From assembly GCA_015660865.1 (NCBI GenBank), contig JACTUA010000005.1, positions 1 to 64,000 on the forward strand: DNA of 64,000 bases, in the 5' to 3' direction. The stretch's first letter is position 1. Every line of letters starts with the position of its first letter. Of the stretch, positions 25,379 through 34,963 are shown piece by piece. A model generated the notes under the pieces. That model was not told the DNA's origin and searched no databases. It saw nothing but the letters and a program-made list of their open reading frames with translations. The DNA comes from Methanomicrobiales archaeon. Its GTDB lineage: Archaea; Halobacteriota; Methanomicrobia; Methanomicrobiales; JACTUA01. The translations under genes and the position numbers were made by a program.

Positions 25379-27244
25379 ATGCGGGTACTTGCCATCGGAC
25401 TGGGTGGGGCAGGGGCGAGAATGGTGGATACCCTCTACGGTCAGGACATGCAGGGAAGTATCCACTGCATGTCAGCCCTTGCCGTGGATTTCGATATTGA
25501 CACCCTCATGCGCCTGAAGCACCTCCCGTCGATCGGCAGGATTCACTTCCCGCCCATCGACCCCACCACCCCCTACGATGTAGAGACCACGATCGATATC
25601 GAGCAGGTGATGACCCAGGTCCAGCAGGTCGACACCATCGAGATCGATTCGATCCTTATCTTCGCAGGCCTGGGGGGGAGCATGGTGGATGCGGCCCCCC
25701 TCATCATCCCGGAACTCCGCAAATCGTTCATCGAACCCATCTTTGCCGTGGTCACCCTCCCGTGCGGCGGCGAGGGGAAGAAGCGCTCGGCAAAAGCCGC
25801 GGATGACATCGAGAAGCTCAAACCCCTCGTCGATGCCGTGATCCTCTTTGACAACGATACCTGGTACAGGAGGATCAAGGACGAACTCGCGATCACCGAC
25901 GAGAAAGTTGCCAAGCGGGAGATCCCGAAGAGGCTTGCAAAGAAGATCCTCCACCAGCCCCTGAACAGGCGGGAGTACATCCACACCCTCCTCAATACCC
26001 GCATCGCCCGCCAGATGGGGCTCATCCTCCATGCCGGCGAGTTCAGCGAGGCCGGGGTCGAGGTCGGGGAGGTCGTCCTCGACGCGGGGGAGGTACTCAA
26101 CACCCTGGTCGGGATGGGCTTCGTGGCCATCGGGTATGCCGCCGAGAGCCTCCCCAGCGGCTATCTGAAGGTCCTCGATCGCTGGCGGCCGGCGAGCTAC
26201 TTCATCCAGAACTCGCAGAACAAGGCCTCCAGGATCGTTTCTCTCGCAAAAAAGGCGATTTATGAAGAGGTTTCCATCCCCTGCGACCTCACGAGCGCAG
26301 ATAAGGCCCTCGTTCTCATCGCGGGACCCTCCCAGGAGCTCTCGATGCGGGGGTTCCAGACCGTGAGGAAATGGATCGACCGCTCCATCGCCGGCCTCGA
26401 GATGCGTTCCGGCGATTACCCGATCCAGAACACCGGGCATGTCGGCATCATCATCATGCTCTCGGGGATGCATAATATCCCGCGCCTCGACGAACTCGCC
26501 CAGCTCCGCGAGGAGTACAGGGTCGAACTGGAGCAGGAGGGGCAGCGGTCCGAGGAGGAGCTCCCCGGTTCCCCCTCCAGACCTGAGACTCCCCCCGTAG
26601 AGGAGATCGGATCGGGAGGGGTCCCTTCCCCGGCCGTCGCGGCGAGGGAGATAAAAGACCGGATGATCACCGTCCCGGGCGCAAGGAAGACCCCGAAGGC
26701 CGGGAGATCGGCACCCCTCTTCGAGGGCCTCAACATGTCTACAGGGAAGGTCCGGGGGGGTGGGGAGACCCAGGGACGGGAGGGTGGGGTGCCCACCGAG
26801 ATCACGAGGAAGACCATCGTAAGGGGAGCCCAGGCCCCGAAGGACACCGTCTTTGGCCTCAAGGATATCCGGATGGATCGGGGTCCCGGAAAGGTTTCTG
26901 AAGCTGGCTCCGGGGTCGGGGTACCCCGTGCAACCCGGCCGAAGGAGGATGCTCTTGGTGCCGGCGATATCCGGTTCAGTAAGGTGGATAGGGCGAAGGA
27001 TGCCCTCTTCACCTCCAGGGATCTCCAGGTGAAGAACAAGGGGGTCCGGCCAACGGATACCTCCCTTCTCTCACCCGGGAAGGGGAAAGTCCCGGCAGCG
27101 GGGCAACCCAAGGAGCTCGACCCGGGTCGGAGGAGGATCGAGATGATCGATCCTTCCGCGGCCGATAAACAGGCGGGGAAGCCCGAGAGGAGACCGAGGG
27201 GCCGGGAAAAGAAAGACGACGAAGAAATCGGCTGGATCCGGTAG
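25379..27244 (+). CDS. Divergent FtsZ/tubulin-superfamily protein with long repeated tail
   Basis: A 621-aa protein. Residues 1-380 follow the FtsZ plan: first nucleotide loop GLGGAGARMVD (7-17), a degenerate version of the GGGTGTG signature (AGLGGSMVDAAP, 96-107), AVVTLPCGGEGKKR (123-136; in FtsZ typically VVTRPFxFEG), and a T7-like region GEVVLDAGEVLNTLVGMG (230-247). In the T7 region only the second of the two usual acidic residues seems kept, so GTP hydrolysis may be weak. Residues ~385-621 are a Gly/Pro/Lys-rich, probably disordered tail with a short motif repeated four times (447-458, 491-506, 525-536, 543-555). It resembles the FtsZ-like families linked to membrane remodelling rather than division FtsZ. 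Flanking genes give no operon partner. Confidence 0.7.
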   Translation: MRVLAIGLGGAGARMVDTLYGQDMQGSIHCMSALAVDFDIDTLMRLKHLPSIGRIHFPPIDPTTPYDVETTIDIEQVMTQVQQVDTIEIDSILIFAGLGGSMVDAAPLIIPELRKSFIEPIFAVVTLPCGGEGKKRSAKAADDIEKLKPLVDAVILFDNDTWYRRIKDELAITDEKVAKREIPKRLAKKILHQPLNRREYIHTLLNTRIARQMGLILHAGEFSEAGVEVGEVVLDAGEVLNTLVGMGFVAIGYAAESLPSGYLKVLDRWRPASYFIQNSQNKASRIVSLAKKAIYEEVSIPCDLTSADKALVLIAGPSQELSMRGFQTVRKWIDRSIAGLEMRSGDYPIQNTGHVGIIIMLSGMHNIPRLDELAQLREEYRVELEQEGQRSEEELPGSPSRPETPPVEEIGSGGVPSPAVAAREIKDRMITVPGARKTPKAGRSAPLFEGLNMSTGKVRGGGETQGREGGVPTEITRKTIVRGAQAPKDTVFGLKDIRMDRGPGKVSEAGSGVGVPRATRPKEDALGAGDIRFSKVDRAKDALFTSRDLQVKNKGVRPTDTSLLSPGKGKVPAAGQPKELDPGRRRIEMIDPSAADKQAGKPERRPRGREKKDDEEIGWIR

Positions 27245-27395
27245 GTATCCTCCTCCACCTCCGCAGGATTCACTCTGTTTCCCTTCGATTCTGAAATGCC
27301 GGCCCGGATCGTCTGACGTGCCCTTTATTCTCCCCATTCCCGTGATATCCGCGGTTCGGGTCCCTGAACAGGTACCTGAAGAATGGAAGAAGGAT

Positions 27396-30300
27396 TTACC
27401 GGATCAGAATCACCGGATTCTTCTCGGTCCCCGTGAGGGTCATCAGGTTCTGGGCTGACGAGCTGCCGGCGTCATCGACGTAACCGGTCACCCTCACCTT
27501 GTAGACACCTGGCATGAGGGAGCTCGTACTCATGACGTACGTATCGAATGTATCGGTCGCTACCGCTGTTGTACTCCCTGCATAGGAGTAGGCTTCCGAG
27601 TTCAGGGGTGCCACATCGATCTGCTCCCGGATTTCCGTGTCCTTCCCATTCTCATAATCAATGTGCCATACCAGGCTGGCGCTGTTCATGTCGGTTTTCG
27701 AGGTCGTTACTCCCAGATCCGAGATGGTGAGCTCCGGGGTTGAGAGGCCCTTATCCGACCCCTCCGGGATGGCGGTGATATAGGTGTCCGGCAGGGAGGC
27801 TTGGCCTATGTTGCCATTGACGTCCTGGAAATAGACATTGGAGTTGGAGCCAAGAAGCTTGAGGTTCCCAGCCATGGTCACATTCAGGGTAAAGTTCACC
27901 ACCCACTGCTGGTTCACCTTGATGGTCCCCATGGTGACATTGATCTTGCCCTTGTTCCAGTCCGCCGTGGAGTCTACCGTCTCCGAGGATCCGTCCGGAT
28001 GCGTGACCTTGGTGGATTTGCCATTGATGTACATGTACTGGAGGGCACTGGACCCGGGTTTTGAAACTCCGTTCACATCCACGCCCGTGAAGTCCAGGGC
28101 TAGGGTGGTATTTACCCCTGCCGTGTCCTTGAGGGCGCCTGCGATCTGTCCGTAGAAGTTGACCAGATCGGCGTTCGTCAGGGCGTAGTAGTACTTCCCG
28201 TTGGTGGTGTTCGCGAGGGCCCTGAGGGTTGCCTGCCCGTCGCTTGTTATGACGTTCGAATACCCGATGGCGTAGATCCTGATGTTGTTCGCCCTTGCGT
28301 ACTCGGACATGTTCTGGTCCTGGCTGGAAAGGTCCGAGAAGGAGTAATACGATTGTGTCCCGGTGTCATATGAATCTGGCGAGCATGGCACCGTGTGACC
28401 CGGGGAACAGGTCCCATCTTTCTTATACTTATCGCACGACCAGCAAGCGCCACCCCGGGCAAGAGGGTCGCCGTACCAGTTGTAGTCCCCGTCAGAGAGG
28501 ACGACGAGAGCCTTCACTGAACCGGAGTTCCCGTTGTTTTTCAGATCGGTGATGGCCTTGTAGAAGGCATAGCGGAGGGGGGTGCCGCCCGACGCGGTGA
28601 GAGCTTTAATCGCGCCATTGATCTGGTCCGGTTTGGTGGTCAGCGCCTGATCGAGGGTTACATAATCGCTGTAGTATGTAGTATCCCCGAACGAGAACTG
28701 CCCGAGGCGATCCACCGAGTAGTCGAAGAGGTCCTTGAAACCACTTGATGCGTTCTTCACCAGGTCCATGCGGGAAAAGGTGCTGCTGGAATCTATGGTC
28801 GACATCGATCCTGATCGGTCGGTGACCAGGTAGGCGTCAACAGGCTTCGGCTTCAGGGCATAGCCGTCACCCTTCACGACGATGGAGACCTCAACGGTGC
28901 TGTTCGTCACCACGGTCATGGGGTTCACGGAGGTGTACACGCTCAGGTAAGGGTAGTTCTTGTAGCTGAGAATCAGATCCTTGCTGACGCTCGTCCACCG
29001 TACCCGTACATCGGCAACCCCCATGGCCATGAGGCTGAAAAGGGGATTCTGGGTATCGGTGATGAAGGCGCCGGGAGTGAAGGTCGCCGTGGCATACCCA
29101 TTGTTATCGCTGACCGCGCTTACCTCCACCCCCATGTCAGCCGTTTTCTTGCTATCCCCCCTGATGGATGGCCCCTGGGTCTGGACATAGGTCCCTGTGT
29201 TCACCGACTGGATGCTGAAGTAAACGGTCTCTCCCGGGACCGGGTTTCCCATGCTGTCAATGACCTTTGCCATGACCGTCGCGGTCGCGGCACTATTCAC
29301 GTCCAGGCTCGCCATGCTCTGCGGGTTTGCCATGGCGACAATACCGGTGGGGTTTCCGCTCACGAACTGGAGGATCTGGGTCGCGGTAACCGCCGGGTTG
29401 TTCAGGGCCGTTGCGGTGAGGGTGTACCTCCCTGCATCTTTCTTGGGGCCGTAGGTGATGGTCACGTTCCCGTCAGAGTTCGACGCGATCACCATCTTCT
29501 CTCCGGTATTTACGGAAATGGAGAGGTTCTGGTTGGCTGATGGGTTCCCCCACTGGTCGTAGAGCACATAATTAATGGTGAACTTCGACGTCCCGTCTGT
29601 GGTGAGGGTGGGGGGATCGCCTCCCGGCGTGACGCTCATCCTGATGGAGGCGGGTTTCAGATTGGCAATACCCGCTATGCTGATGAGGGTCGCCGAGAGG
29701 GGGGCGGGGGGGGTGATGATCACGAAGTTGTCACCGGGGTGGGTACTCAGGACGAAATTCGCGTCTGCGTAGCCACTGTCGTTGAGGGCGACCGAGAGGC
29801 CCTTCACCTTGTTCTTCGCGATCCCGGCCAGGGTGGTACTCGCAACCGGGGACGGGGTCTGGACGAGGAAGCCATTGTCCCCGGTCGAGGTCGTGGCGAA
29901 GGACACCAGGTTCTTCTTCTTCTTGCTGCTGACCGGGTTCCCATTCTTGTCCGTGACACGGATCGTGATATCGGTGATGGATCCCACGGATGCACTGCTT
30001 TGATAGGAATTCGTTCCGCTCGTCGGAATATCAGCCGTTATATTCTGGGAATAGGTCTGGACCACGGGTGCAGTTGTAATTCCCGTAACGGCCGGAATGG
30101 TCACGGTAGCCGTGATGGTGGCGGTGCCCGTTGTCGCGGTAGGGAGGAAGCTGGTCACGAACTGCCCGCCGGCTGTCGTCGTGCCCGTAGTATCCTTGAG
30201 GCTCCAGGGCGAAGAGACACTCAACTGGATGTTTGCGCCCCCGATGGCTTTATTCGTACCGTCGGTCACGATGACCGTGATGATTGCAGAATCGGTATTG

Positions 30301-30452
30301 TCTCCGGTGACCCACAAATTGGAGCTCGTCACGGCCACGTTCACGGGGTTGAGGGCTGCGGCAGGTCCAACTAAGAGGAGAATACAGATACATAGGATGT
30401 AGAGCCGCCTCGTAATCTCTCCCCCCCATTGTTTCAACCTGATATCTGTCAT
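27396..30452 (-). CDS. Secreted VWA-domain surface protein 1 with Ig-like repeats
   Basis: A ~1018-aa exported protein. A signal peptide ends LLLVGPAAA. Several Ig-like domains of the invasin/Big_1 type follow (for example VTDGTNKAIGGANIQLSVSS, VIDSMGNPVPGETVYFSIQS). A von Willebrand factor A domain lies at ~540-750 with a metal-binding DRSGSMS, GGTPLRYA and VVLSDGD. Within it a Cys-rich insertion (CWSCDKYKKDGTCSPGHTVPC, with four Cys within 21 residues) is not seen in the two paralogues. After a beta-rich stretch the protein ends PVILIR, with no membrane helix or PGF-CTERM. The start is uncertain: 30452 gives a normal signal peptide, but an AT-rich TATATAAA at about 30580 would also suit the upstream ATG at 30551. 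An adhesive or matrix role is inferred. Confidence 0.82.
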   Translation of the reverse strand: MTDIRLKQWGGEITRRLYILCICILLLVGPAAALNPVNVAVTSSNLWVTGDNTDSAIITVIVTDGTNKAIGGANIQLSVSSPWSLKDTTGTTTAGGQFVTSFLPTATTGTATITATVTIPAVTGITTAPVVQTYSQNITADIPTSGTNSYQSSASVGSITDITIRVTDKNGNPVSSKKKKNLVSFATTSTGDNGFLVQTPSPVASTTLAGIAKNKVKGLSVALNDSGYADANFVLSTHPGDNFVIITPPAPLSATLISIAGIANLKPASIRMSVTPGGDPPTLTTDGTSKFTINYVLYDQWGNPSANQNLSISVNTGEKMVIASNSDGNVTITYGPKKDAGRYTLTATALNNPAVTATQILQFVSGNPTGIVAMANPQSMASLDVNSAATATVMAKVIDSMGNPVPGETVYFSIQSVNTGTYVQTQGPSIRGDSKKTADMGVEVSAVSDNNGYATATFTPGAFITDTQNPLFSLMAMGVADVRVRWTSVSKDLILSYKNYPYLSVYTSVNPMTVVTNSTVEVSIVVKGDGYALKPKPVDAYLVTDRSGSMSTIDSSSTFSRMDLVKNASSGFKDLFDYSVDRLGQFSFGDTTYYSDYVTLDQALTTKPDQINGAIKALTASGGTPLRYAFYKAITDLKNNGNSGSVKALVVLSDGDYNWYGDPLARGGACWSCDKYKKDGTCSPGHTVPCSPDSYDTGTQSYYSFSDLSSQDQNMSEYARANNIRIYAIGYSNVITSDGQATLRALANTTNGKYYYALTNADLVNFYGQIAGALKDTAGVNTTLALDFTGVDVNGVSKPGSSALQYMYINGKSTKVTHPDGSSETVDSTADWNKGKINVTMGTIKVNQQWVVNFTLNVTMAGNLKLLGSNSNVYFQDVNGNIGQASLPDTYITAIPEGSDKGLSTPELTISDLGVTTSKTDMNSASLVWHIDYENGKDTEIREQIDVAPLNSEAYSYAGSTTAVATDTFDTYVMSTSSLMPGVYKVRVTGYVDDAGSSSAQNLMTLTGTEKNPVILIR

Positions 30453-31062
30453 TAATAATATATATAGATATCCTATATGTAATATGCACTTATTGTATTC
30501 TGATTTACATACTAATACTAATAAAACCACTAATAATGGATCCGACCTCATTTATTAATCATATTGCTAATACAAACATTTATATATCAATATCGTTCTA
30601 TCCAATCTCTTTCACCATTGCATCAGGAGGCTCAATATACTGGCAGTTCTTGCTGAAATTCCCTATCCTTTCCCGGTTGGCCGAAGGATCCAAACCATGG
30701 TGAAGCCGGTTAATTTTACCGGTCGATATATAAGCATTTGCATCCCTGTTCAGAGGGAGAAGATTGATTCCCAATCTCTATCCAGTGATGAGAGATACAA
30801 CCGGGGCCGATCCCATGGAATATGAAAAATAGAGCGGGTACGGATAAGAATCATCTTGCCGTTGGAAGGGGCATCCCCGTTGCGGTGGGGCGATTGCATT
30901 ACGCCTTACCGGCGTAAGAAACTGCTGTGGAGATGGGTCCGCGGGAAGCGGCCCTGCCACCGACAGGGTCGATCTAGCCAGGGGGTGTTCAGGACACATT
31001 CTCCATCAGCCGGATCCGTAATCATGGAATGGTCATGGAAACAAAATAGGGGAGGGTGAGTC
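30453..31062. other. 610-base gap with promoter and possible structured RNA
   Basis: The left part (30453-30600) is AT-rich and holds TATA boxes for the minus-strand gene. The right part is GC-richer, and a plus-strand TATATAAG (30727-30734) is followed by several hairpins: 30761-30777 (AGATTG/CAATCT), 30899-30917 (TTACGCC/GGCGTAA) and 30952-30968 (CCCTG/CAGGG). No protein frame here is convincing. An unannotated small RNA read rightward is possible; by eye alone it cannot be separated from chance folding. Confidence 0.35.
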
Positions 31063-34000
31063 CTACTGGATAAGGATCTGGGGGGCCATTGATGGCTCTG
31101 GTATTGTTAGTGAGAGAGTCGCCTCGGGATCCTTATCCTCATCCCTTACGTGACCCGTGACCTTAATCGTATACGTACCCGGTTTAAGATCCCTGACCAA
31201 GAGGGAGTAAACCGGATTCTTGTCCTTGTCCATAGTGAAGGTAGTTATGGGCGAGAATGAGGTCGAATAGGGGGGGGCGAGCCAGATCGTCCAGGTTATC
31301 GGGTTATCAGACCCGTCATAGATGTGGTCCCATGTCAGCGAGGCGACCTGAGTATTGGTTCCATCGTCCGCCCTCCTGAGGTTCTCGATTTTGAATATTA
31401 TGCCTTCGGGCCCTTTCTCTGTCCCGTTCGGGACAGCAGTGACGTAGGTGTCCGGGATATCGACCCCTCCTTCTGTCCCCACAAAGGTGATCTTCGAGCT
31501 CTTGGAACTGAGTACCTTGATGTTTCCCTCGGTGAGAGCCATCAGGGTGAAATTCATCATCCACACCTGGTTCACGTTGATGGTGCCAGCTGAGAAATTA
31601 AACCGCTGGCCGTTATTCCAATCAGTCGTGTTGTCGACGGTATACGGGGTGGCGGGCTGAGGTGGCACGATGTAGGTGGATCGGTCGTTGTGTTCATACT
31701 GAAATACCGTATTTCCGGGGAGGGTATACGTCTTATTGACCTCCATATTCGTGAAGTCCAGCGCCACCTGGGTGTTGATGGAGGCCGCCTCCCTGAGCTT
31801 TCCGGCGATATCGATGTATATATTCTTGAGATCCGAGCCTGAGTTCGCCACGTACGCCTTTCCCCCGGTCTCGTCAGCATACGCCTGGAGCTCGGCTGTG
31901 TTGGGCCGGTCACTGGGATCGCTTCCCACGAGGGCAACGGTGAAGATCTTGATGTTGCTGCTGTTCGCCCAGGTGATGACGCTGCCTGTCCCCATGGTCC
32001 CGAGCTCGGGATACGATTCGATAGGGAAGGGGGAGGTGACGATGCCCCTGGGATCGCCGCCGGTGTTCCATTTCCCGTCGGTGAGGAGGACGATGGCCCT
32101 CACCGACCCGGCCCGGTTGCCGTTGATGACCTCAGGGTCATTGATGATCTGCTTCACCGATTCGTAGATGGCGCGGCGCATCGGCGTGCCTCCCGCCGGA
32201 ACGATGGAGTTGATGGCCTTTGTGATCTGGGTTTTATCGAACGTCAGCGGGGACTCCACATAGGCCCCCGTCATGACCCCGTTCACGCGGTAATCCTTCC
32301 CTGTGGTTCCATGCCCGGGGTACTGTGCAGTGATATAGGCGATATCGTCCGTAGAGTCCCGGTTGCTGGGATCCTGGCAGGCCTGCCCTACCTTACAGGC
32401 ATAGTCCCTCCCCGCCCGGAACGCCCATGGGGAGATATACTTCTTCGTTGCCGGATTTCCGGTGTCATAGAGGATGGCGAGCCCTCCCGCTGGATCCCCG
32501 AAGGTGACAAGGCCGATCCTGTCCTGGCCGGACGTCTGGCCCACGAAGGTGTTTGAAGCATTCATGGCATCCACCATGCGATCGTTCAGGGACTCCTCAA
32601 CGAGTTTGCCGGAAACGATACTCTCGTTGTTGAGCATGGTGGCAGATCGATCGGTGCAGAGAACCACATCGATGGGTTTGGGCCACAGGGCCCAGCCGTC
32701 TCCTACAAGCCGGACCGAGACATTCACGTATCCCCCTACCTGAACGGTCTTCGGACTGACTTCCGTGTACACGGAAAGGAATGGATAGTTCTTATAGCTC
32801 AGGTCTATGAAACGGACCACGGTTACGGTGCCAGTAAGGGAATCCACCCACGTTGCATTGACGGTTGTCGTACCCTCGGCTGTGGCGCTCCAGCCCGGGT
32901 TTTTCTCATCGGTGGTGAAGCCCCCTGGATAGTAATCGAGGATAGCCTGCCCGTCTTCATCGGTTATGACGGAGATGGGGTCATTAATATTCGACGTTTT
33001 TACCCCGCCGCTCCCGATCGCAGTGGCATTGGTCTGGATATAGGGGCTGCTGACATTCTTCTCGATCCTGAAGGTGACGGTCTGCCCCTTCACCGGGTTC
33101 CCCCTCGCATCGATGACCTTCGCGATGACATCGCCGACCATATTCGGGTTCACGTCAGAGCTTGCCATGGTCTGGGGGCTCGCGGTCAGGAGCATGTCCG
33201 TCGGGTCCATGCTTCCGAACTGCACGGTCTGGGAGATCTTGACAGTGCTGTTCTCGGCTGCGGTGGCGGTGATGGTATAGAATCCGGCATTGAGCTTTGG
33301 TCCGTAAAGGACGGTCACGCGCCCGTCTCCGTTCGTGATAAAGGTTTTCTGCTCGCCGGCGCTCGTCGTGATCTGGATAGCCTGGTCGATCGAGGGGTTC
33401 CCCCATTGATCAAAGAGATAATAATCGATGGTTGCCAGGGAGCTGCCGTCAGCCAGGATGAAGGGGGGATTCCCGGCGGGGTTGACGGACTGGGTGACGG
33501 AGAAGGGCTCGCTGTCCCCGATTCCCGCGATATCGATGAGCGACGCCGAGAGGGGGGCTGGCGGGGTTATATAAATGAAGTTGTCCCCCTGCAGGGTGCT
33601 CACCATGAATGTGACCTCTGCCCACCCCGTCTCATTGAGGGGAACTGAGATCGCTTTCAGCCGGTTTCCCGTCCCGTCCAGGAATGCGCCTGTCCCGCTG
33701 GAAACGGTGAAGAAACTTACATTCGTCGCTGCCCTCCTGCCTGTCACCGGATTGCCATACCGGTCCCTGATTAGGACTGAGATCTCTGACGGGGTCCCAA
33801 CCGTCGCGGTACCCGGGTAGAGAGAGTTCACAGAATACGGCGTACCCGCGTCAATGTTCTGAATGCGGGTAGTCGTCACCGGTGCGGTGGTCACGCCCTG
33901 GACAGACGCACTCGCGGCGATGACTGCGGCTCCGCTCCGTATGGTGGGGAGGAAGAGGGTCTGGACCTTCCCGCTGCCATCCGTCTTCAGGACAGAATCG

Positions 34001-34539
34001 CGGAGTCCCCAGGGAGCACTGGCGGAAAGAACGAGATCGGCCCCCGGGATAGGGTTGTTCCCCCCATCGGTGACGGTGACGGTGAGGAGCGCGGAGTCAA
34101 TACCGTCGGCACTCACCCAGTCCTTGCTGCTCGTTATGACCACTTTCTGCGGGTACAGGGGAATAGCCGGCTGGATCTGGATGGGGTAGGCTCTCAGGAC
34201 CTTGCCACTGGCAACCGGATAGTAGATGCCATAATACGTGACTGATCCCACGTTAAAATCGGTGGTTTGCGGTACGGGGATTGAGGTGATCTGTGCACCA
34301 TCAGGGTTATCATTGGCATACTTCCGGAGCTCCTGAACGACCCCATTCGCATAGGGTGTGAGGGGGGTCAGGTTCAGCCCCGTCTCTCCCACGAAGATGG
34401 TGTCACCGACACAGACATCCTTCACAGTCCCGGGATAGATTCCGGAGGTAGTGTTCCCCCTCGCTGCTGCAGGGTTTGCGAGCAGGAGAGCGAGGACGAA
34501 GAGAAGGGATAATTCGATGAATATGCAATCCCACCTCAT
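31063..34539 (-). CDS. Secreted VWA-domain surface protein 2 with S-layer-type N-terminus
   Basis: A 1158-aa exported protein, the largest in the window. A signal peptide (LLFVLALLLANPAAA) is followed by a ~110-residue domain (VKDVCVGDTIFVGETGLNL through GIYYPVASGK) clearly related to the N-terminus of the S-layer protein at 41814-44447 (DUF3821-like). Then come Ig-like repeats and a VWA domain at ~625-880, with DRSATM (the usual DxSxS is DxSxT here), GGTPMRRA and VLLTDGKWN. It ends APQILIQ without a membrane anchor. TATA-like TTTTATATAC at about 34576-34586 lies 35-45 bases upstream. The shared N-domain suggests attachment to, or packing with, the S-layer. Function is inferred. Confidence 0.85.
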   Translation of the reverse strand: MRWDCIFIELSLLFVLALLLANPAAARGNTTSGIYPGTVKDVCVGDTIFVGETGLNLTPLTPYANGVVQELRKYANDNPDGAQITSIPVPQTTDFNVGSVTYYGIYYPVASGKVLRAYPIQIQPAIPLYPQKVVITSSKDWVSADGIDSALLTVTVTDGGNNPIPGADLVLSASAPWGLRDSVLKTDGSGKVQTLFLPTIRSGAAVIAASASVQGVTTAPVTTTRIQNIDAGTPYSVNSLYPGTATVGTPSEISVLIRDRYGNPVTGRRAATNVSFFTVSSGTGAFLDGTGNRLKAISVPLNETGWAEVTFMVSTLQGDNFIYITPPAPLSASLIDIAGIGDSEPFSVTQSVNPAGNPPFILADGSSLATIDYYLFDQWGNPSIDQAIQITTSAGEQKTFITNGDGRVTVLYGPKLNAGFYTITATAAENSTVKISQTVQFGSMDPTDMLLTASPQTMASSDVNPNMVGDVIAKVIDARGNPVKGQTVTFRIEKNVSSPYIQTNATAIGSGGVKTSNINDPISVITDEDGQAILDYYPGGFTTDEKNPGWSATAEGTTTVNATWVDSLTGTVTVVRFIDLSYKNYPFLSVYTEVSPKTVQVGGYVNVSVRLVGDGWALWPKPIDVVLCTDRSATMLNNESIVSGKLVEESLNDRMVDAMNASNTFVGQTSGQDRIGLVTFGDPAGGLAILYDTGNPATKKYISPWAFRAGRDYACKVGQACQDPSNRDSTDDIAYITAQYPGHGTTGKDYRVNGVMTGAYVESPLTFDKTQITKAINSIVPAGGTPMRRAIYESVKQIINDPEVINGNRAGSVRAIVLLTDGKWNTGGDPRGIVTSPFPIESYPELGTMGTGSVITWANSSNIKIFTVALVGSDPSDRPNTAELQAYADETGGKAYVANSGSDLKNIYIDIAGKLREAASINTQVALDFTNMEVNKTYTLPGNTVFQYEHNDRSTYIVPPQPATPYTVDNTTDWNNGQRFNFSAGTINVNQVWMMNFTLMALTEGNIKVLSSKSSKITFVGTEGGVDIPDTYVTAVPNGTEKGPEGIIFKIENLRRADDGTNTQVASLTWDHIYDGSDNPITWTIWLAPPYSTSFSPITTFTMDKDKNPVYSLLVRDLKPGTYTIKVTGHVRDEDKDPEATLSLTIPEPSMAPQILIQ

Positions 34540-34963
34540 TGCACGCTACACCACACAATGCTATTATGTTTGTGTATTTGTATATAAAACTATCGACATA
34601 TCGCTGACATAAAATATGATTAAAAAAATAATAATGGATGATATAAGCCTCTAAATGGAAATTGATAAGCATATATGTTTAATTTAAAAAAGCATACTAA
34701 TTTAAACCATATATGCATATTAAGGCCACCCCTCTCTCTTCCCGGGCGTATCATCCGGCCGCTTTTTTCGACCGGAGAACCCATCATCTCGTCGGGGAGG
34801 AGCATAAAGTGGTATGAAGAAGGTAAGAGATAATAATTTCCATTGCCTCCTGGTACATGAAAGAAGATCTGTCATGCCGGCTGCACCGGCCTCGTGCTTT
34901 TATCTCTGGATTCCGGCCCTGGAAAGGTGAGGGGGGGGCAGGTTTGATGGGCAGGAACAGGTT
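34540..34963. other. AT-rich gap upstream of surface protein 2
   Basis: The first ~180 bases are AT-rich and contain the minus-strand TATA box at 34576-34586 plus further TATA-like runs. The rest, up to the nrpR stop, holds nothing I can support as a gene or RNA. Confidence 0.4.

Noticed and set aside
25379-27244. Cell-division FtsZ
   Set aside because: The signature loop and one catalytic acidic residue are changed and the tail is unlike FtsZ, so the division role is not assigned.
30785-30791. C box of a C/D guide RNA
   Set aside because: GTGATGA is present, but no D box (CTGA) or second box pair is seen within the usual distance.
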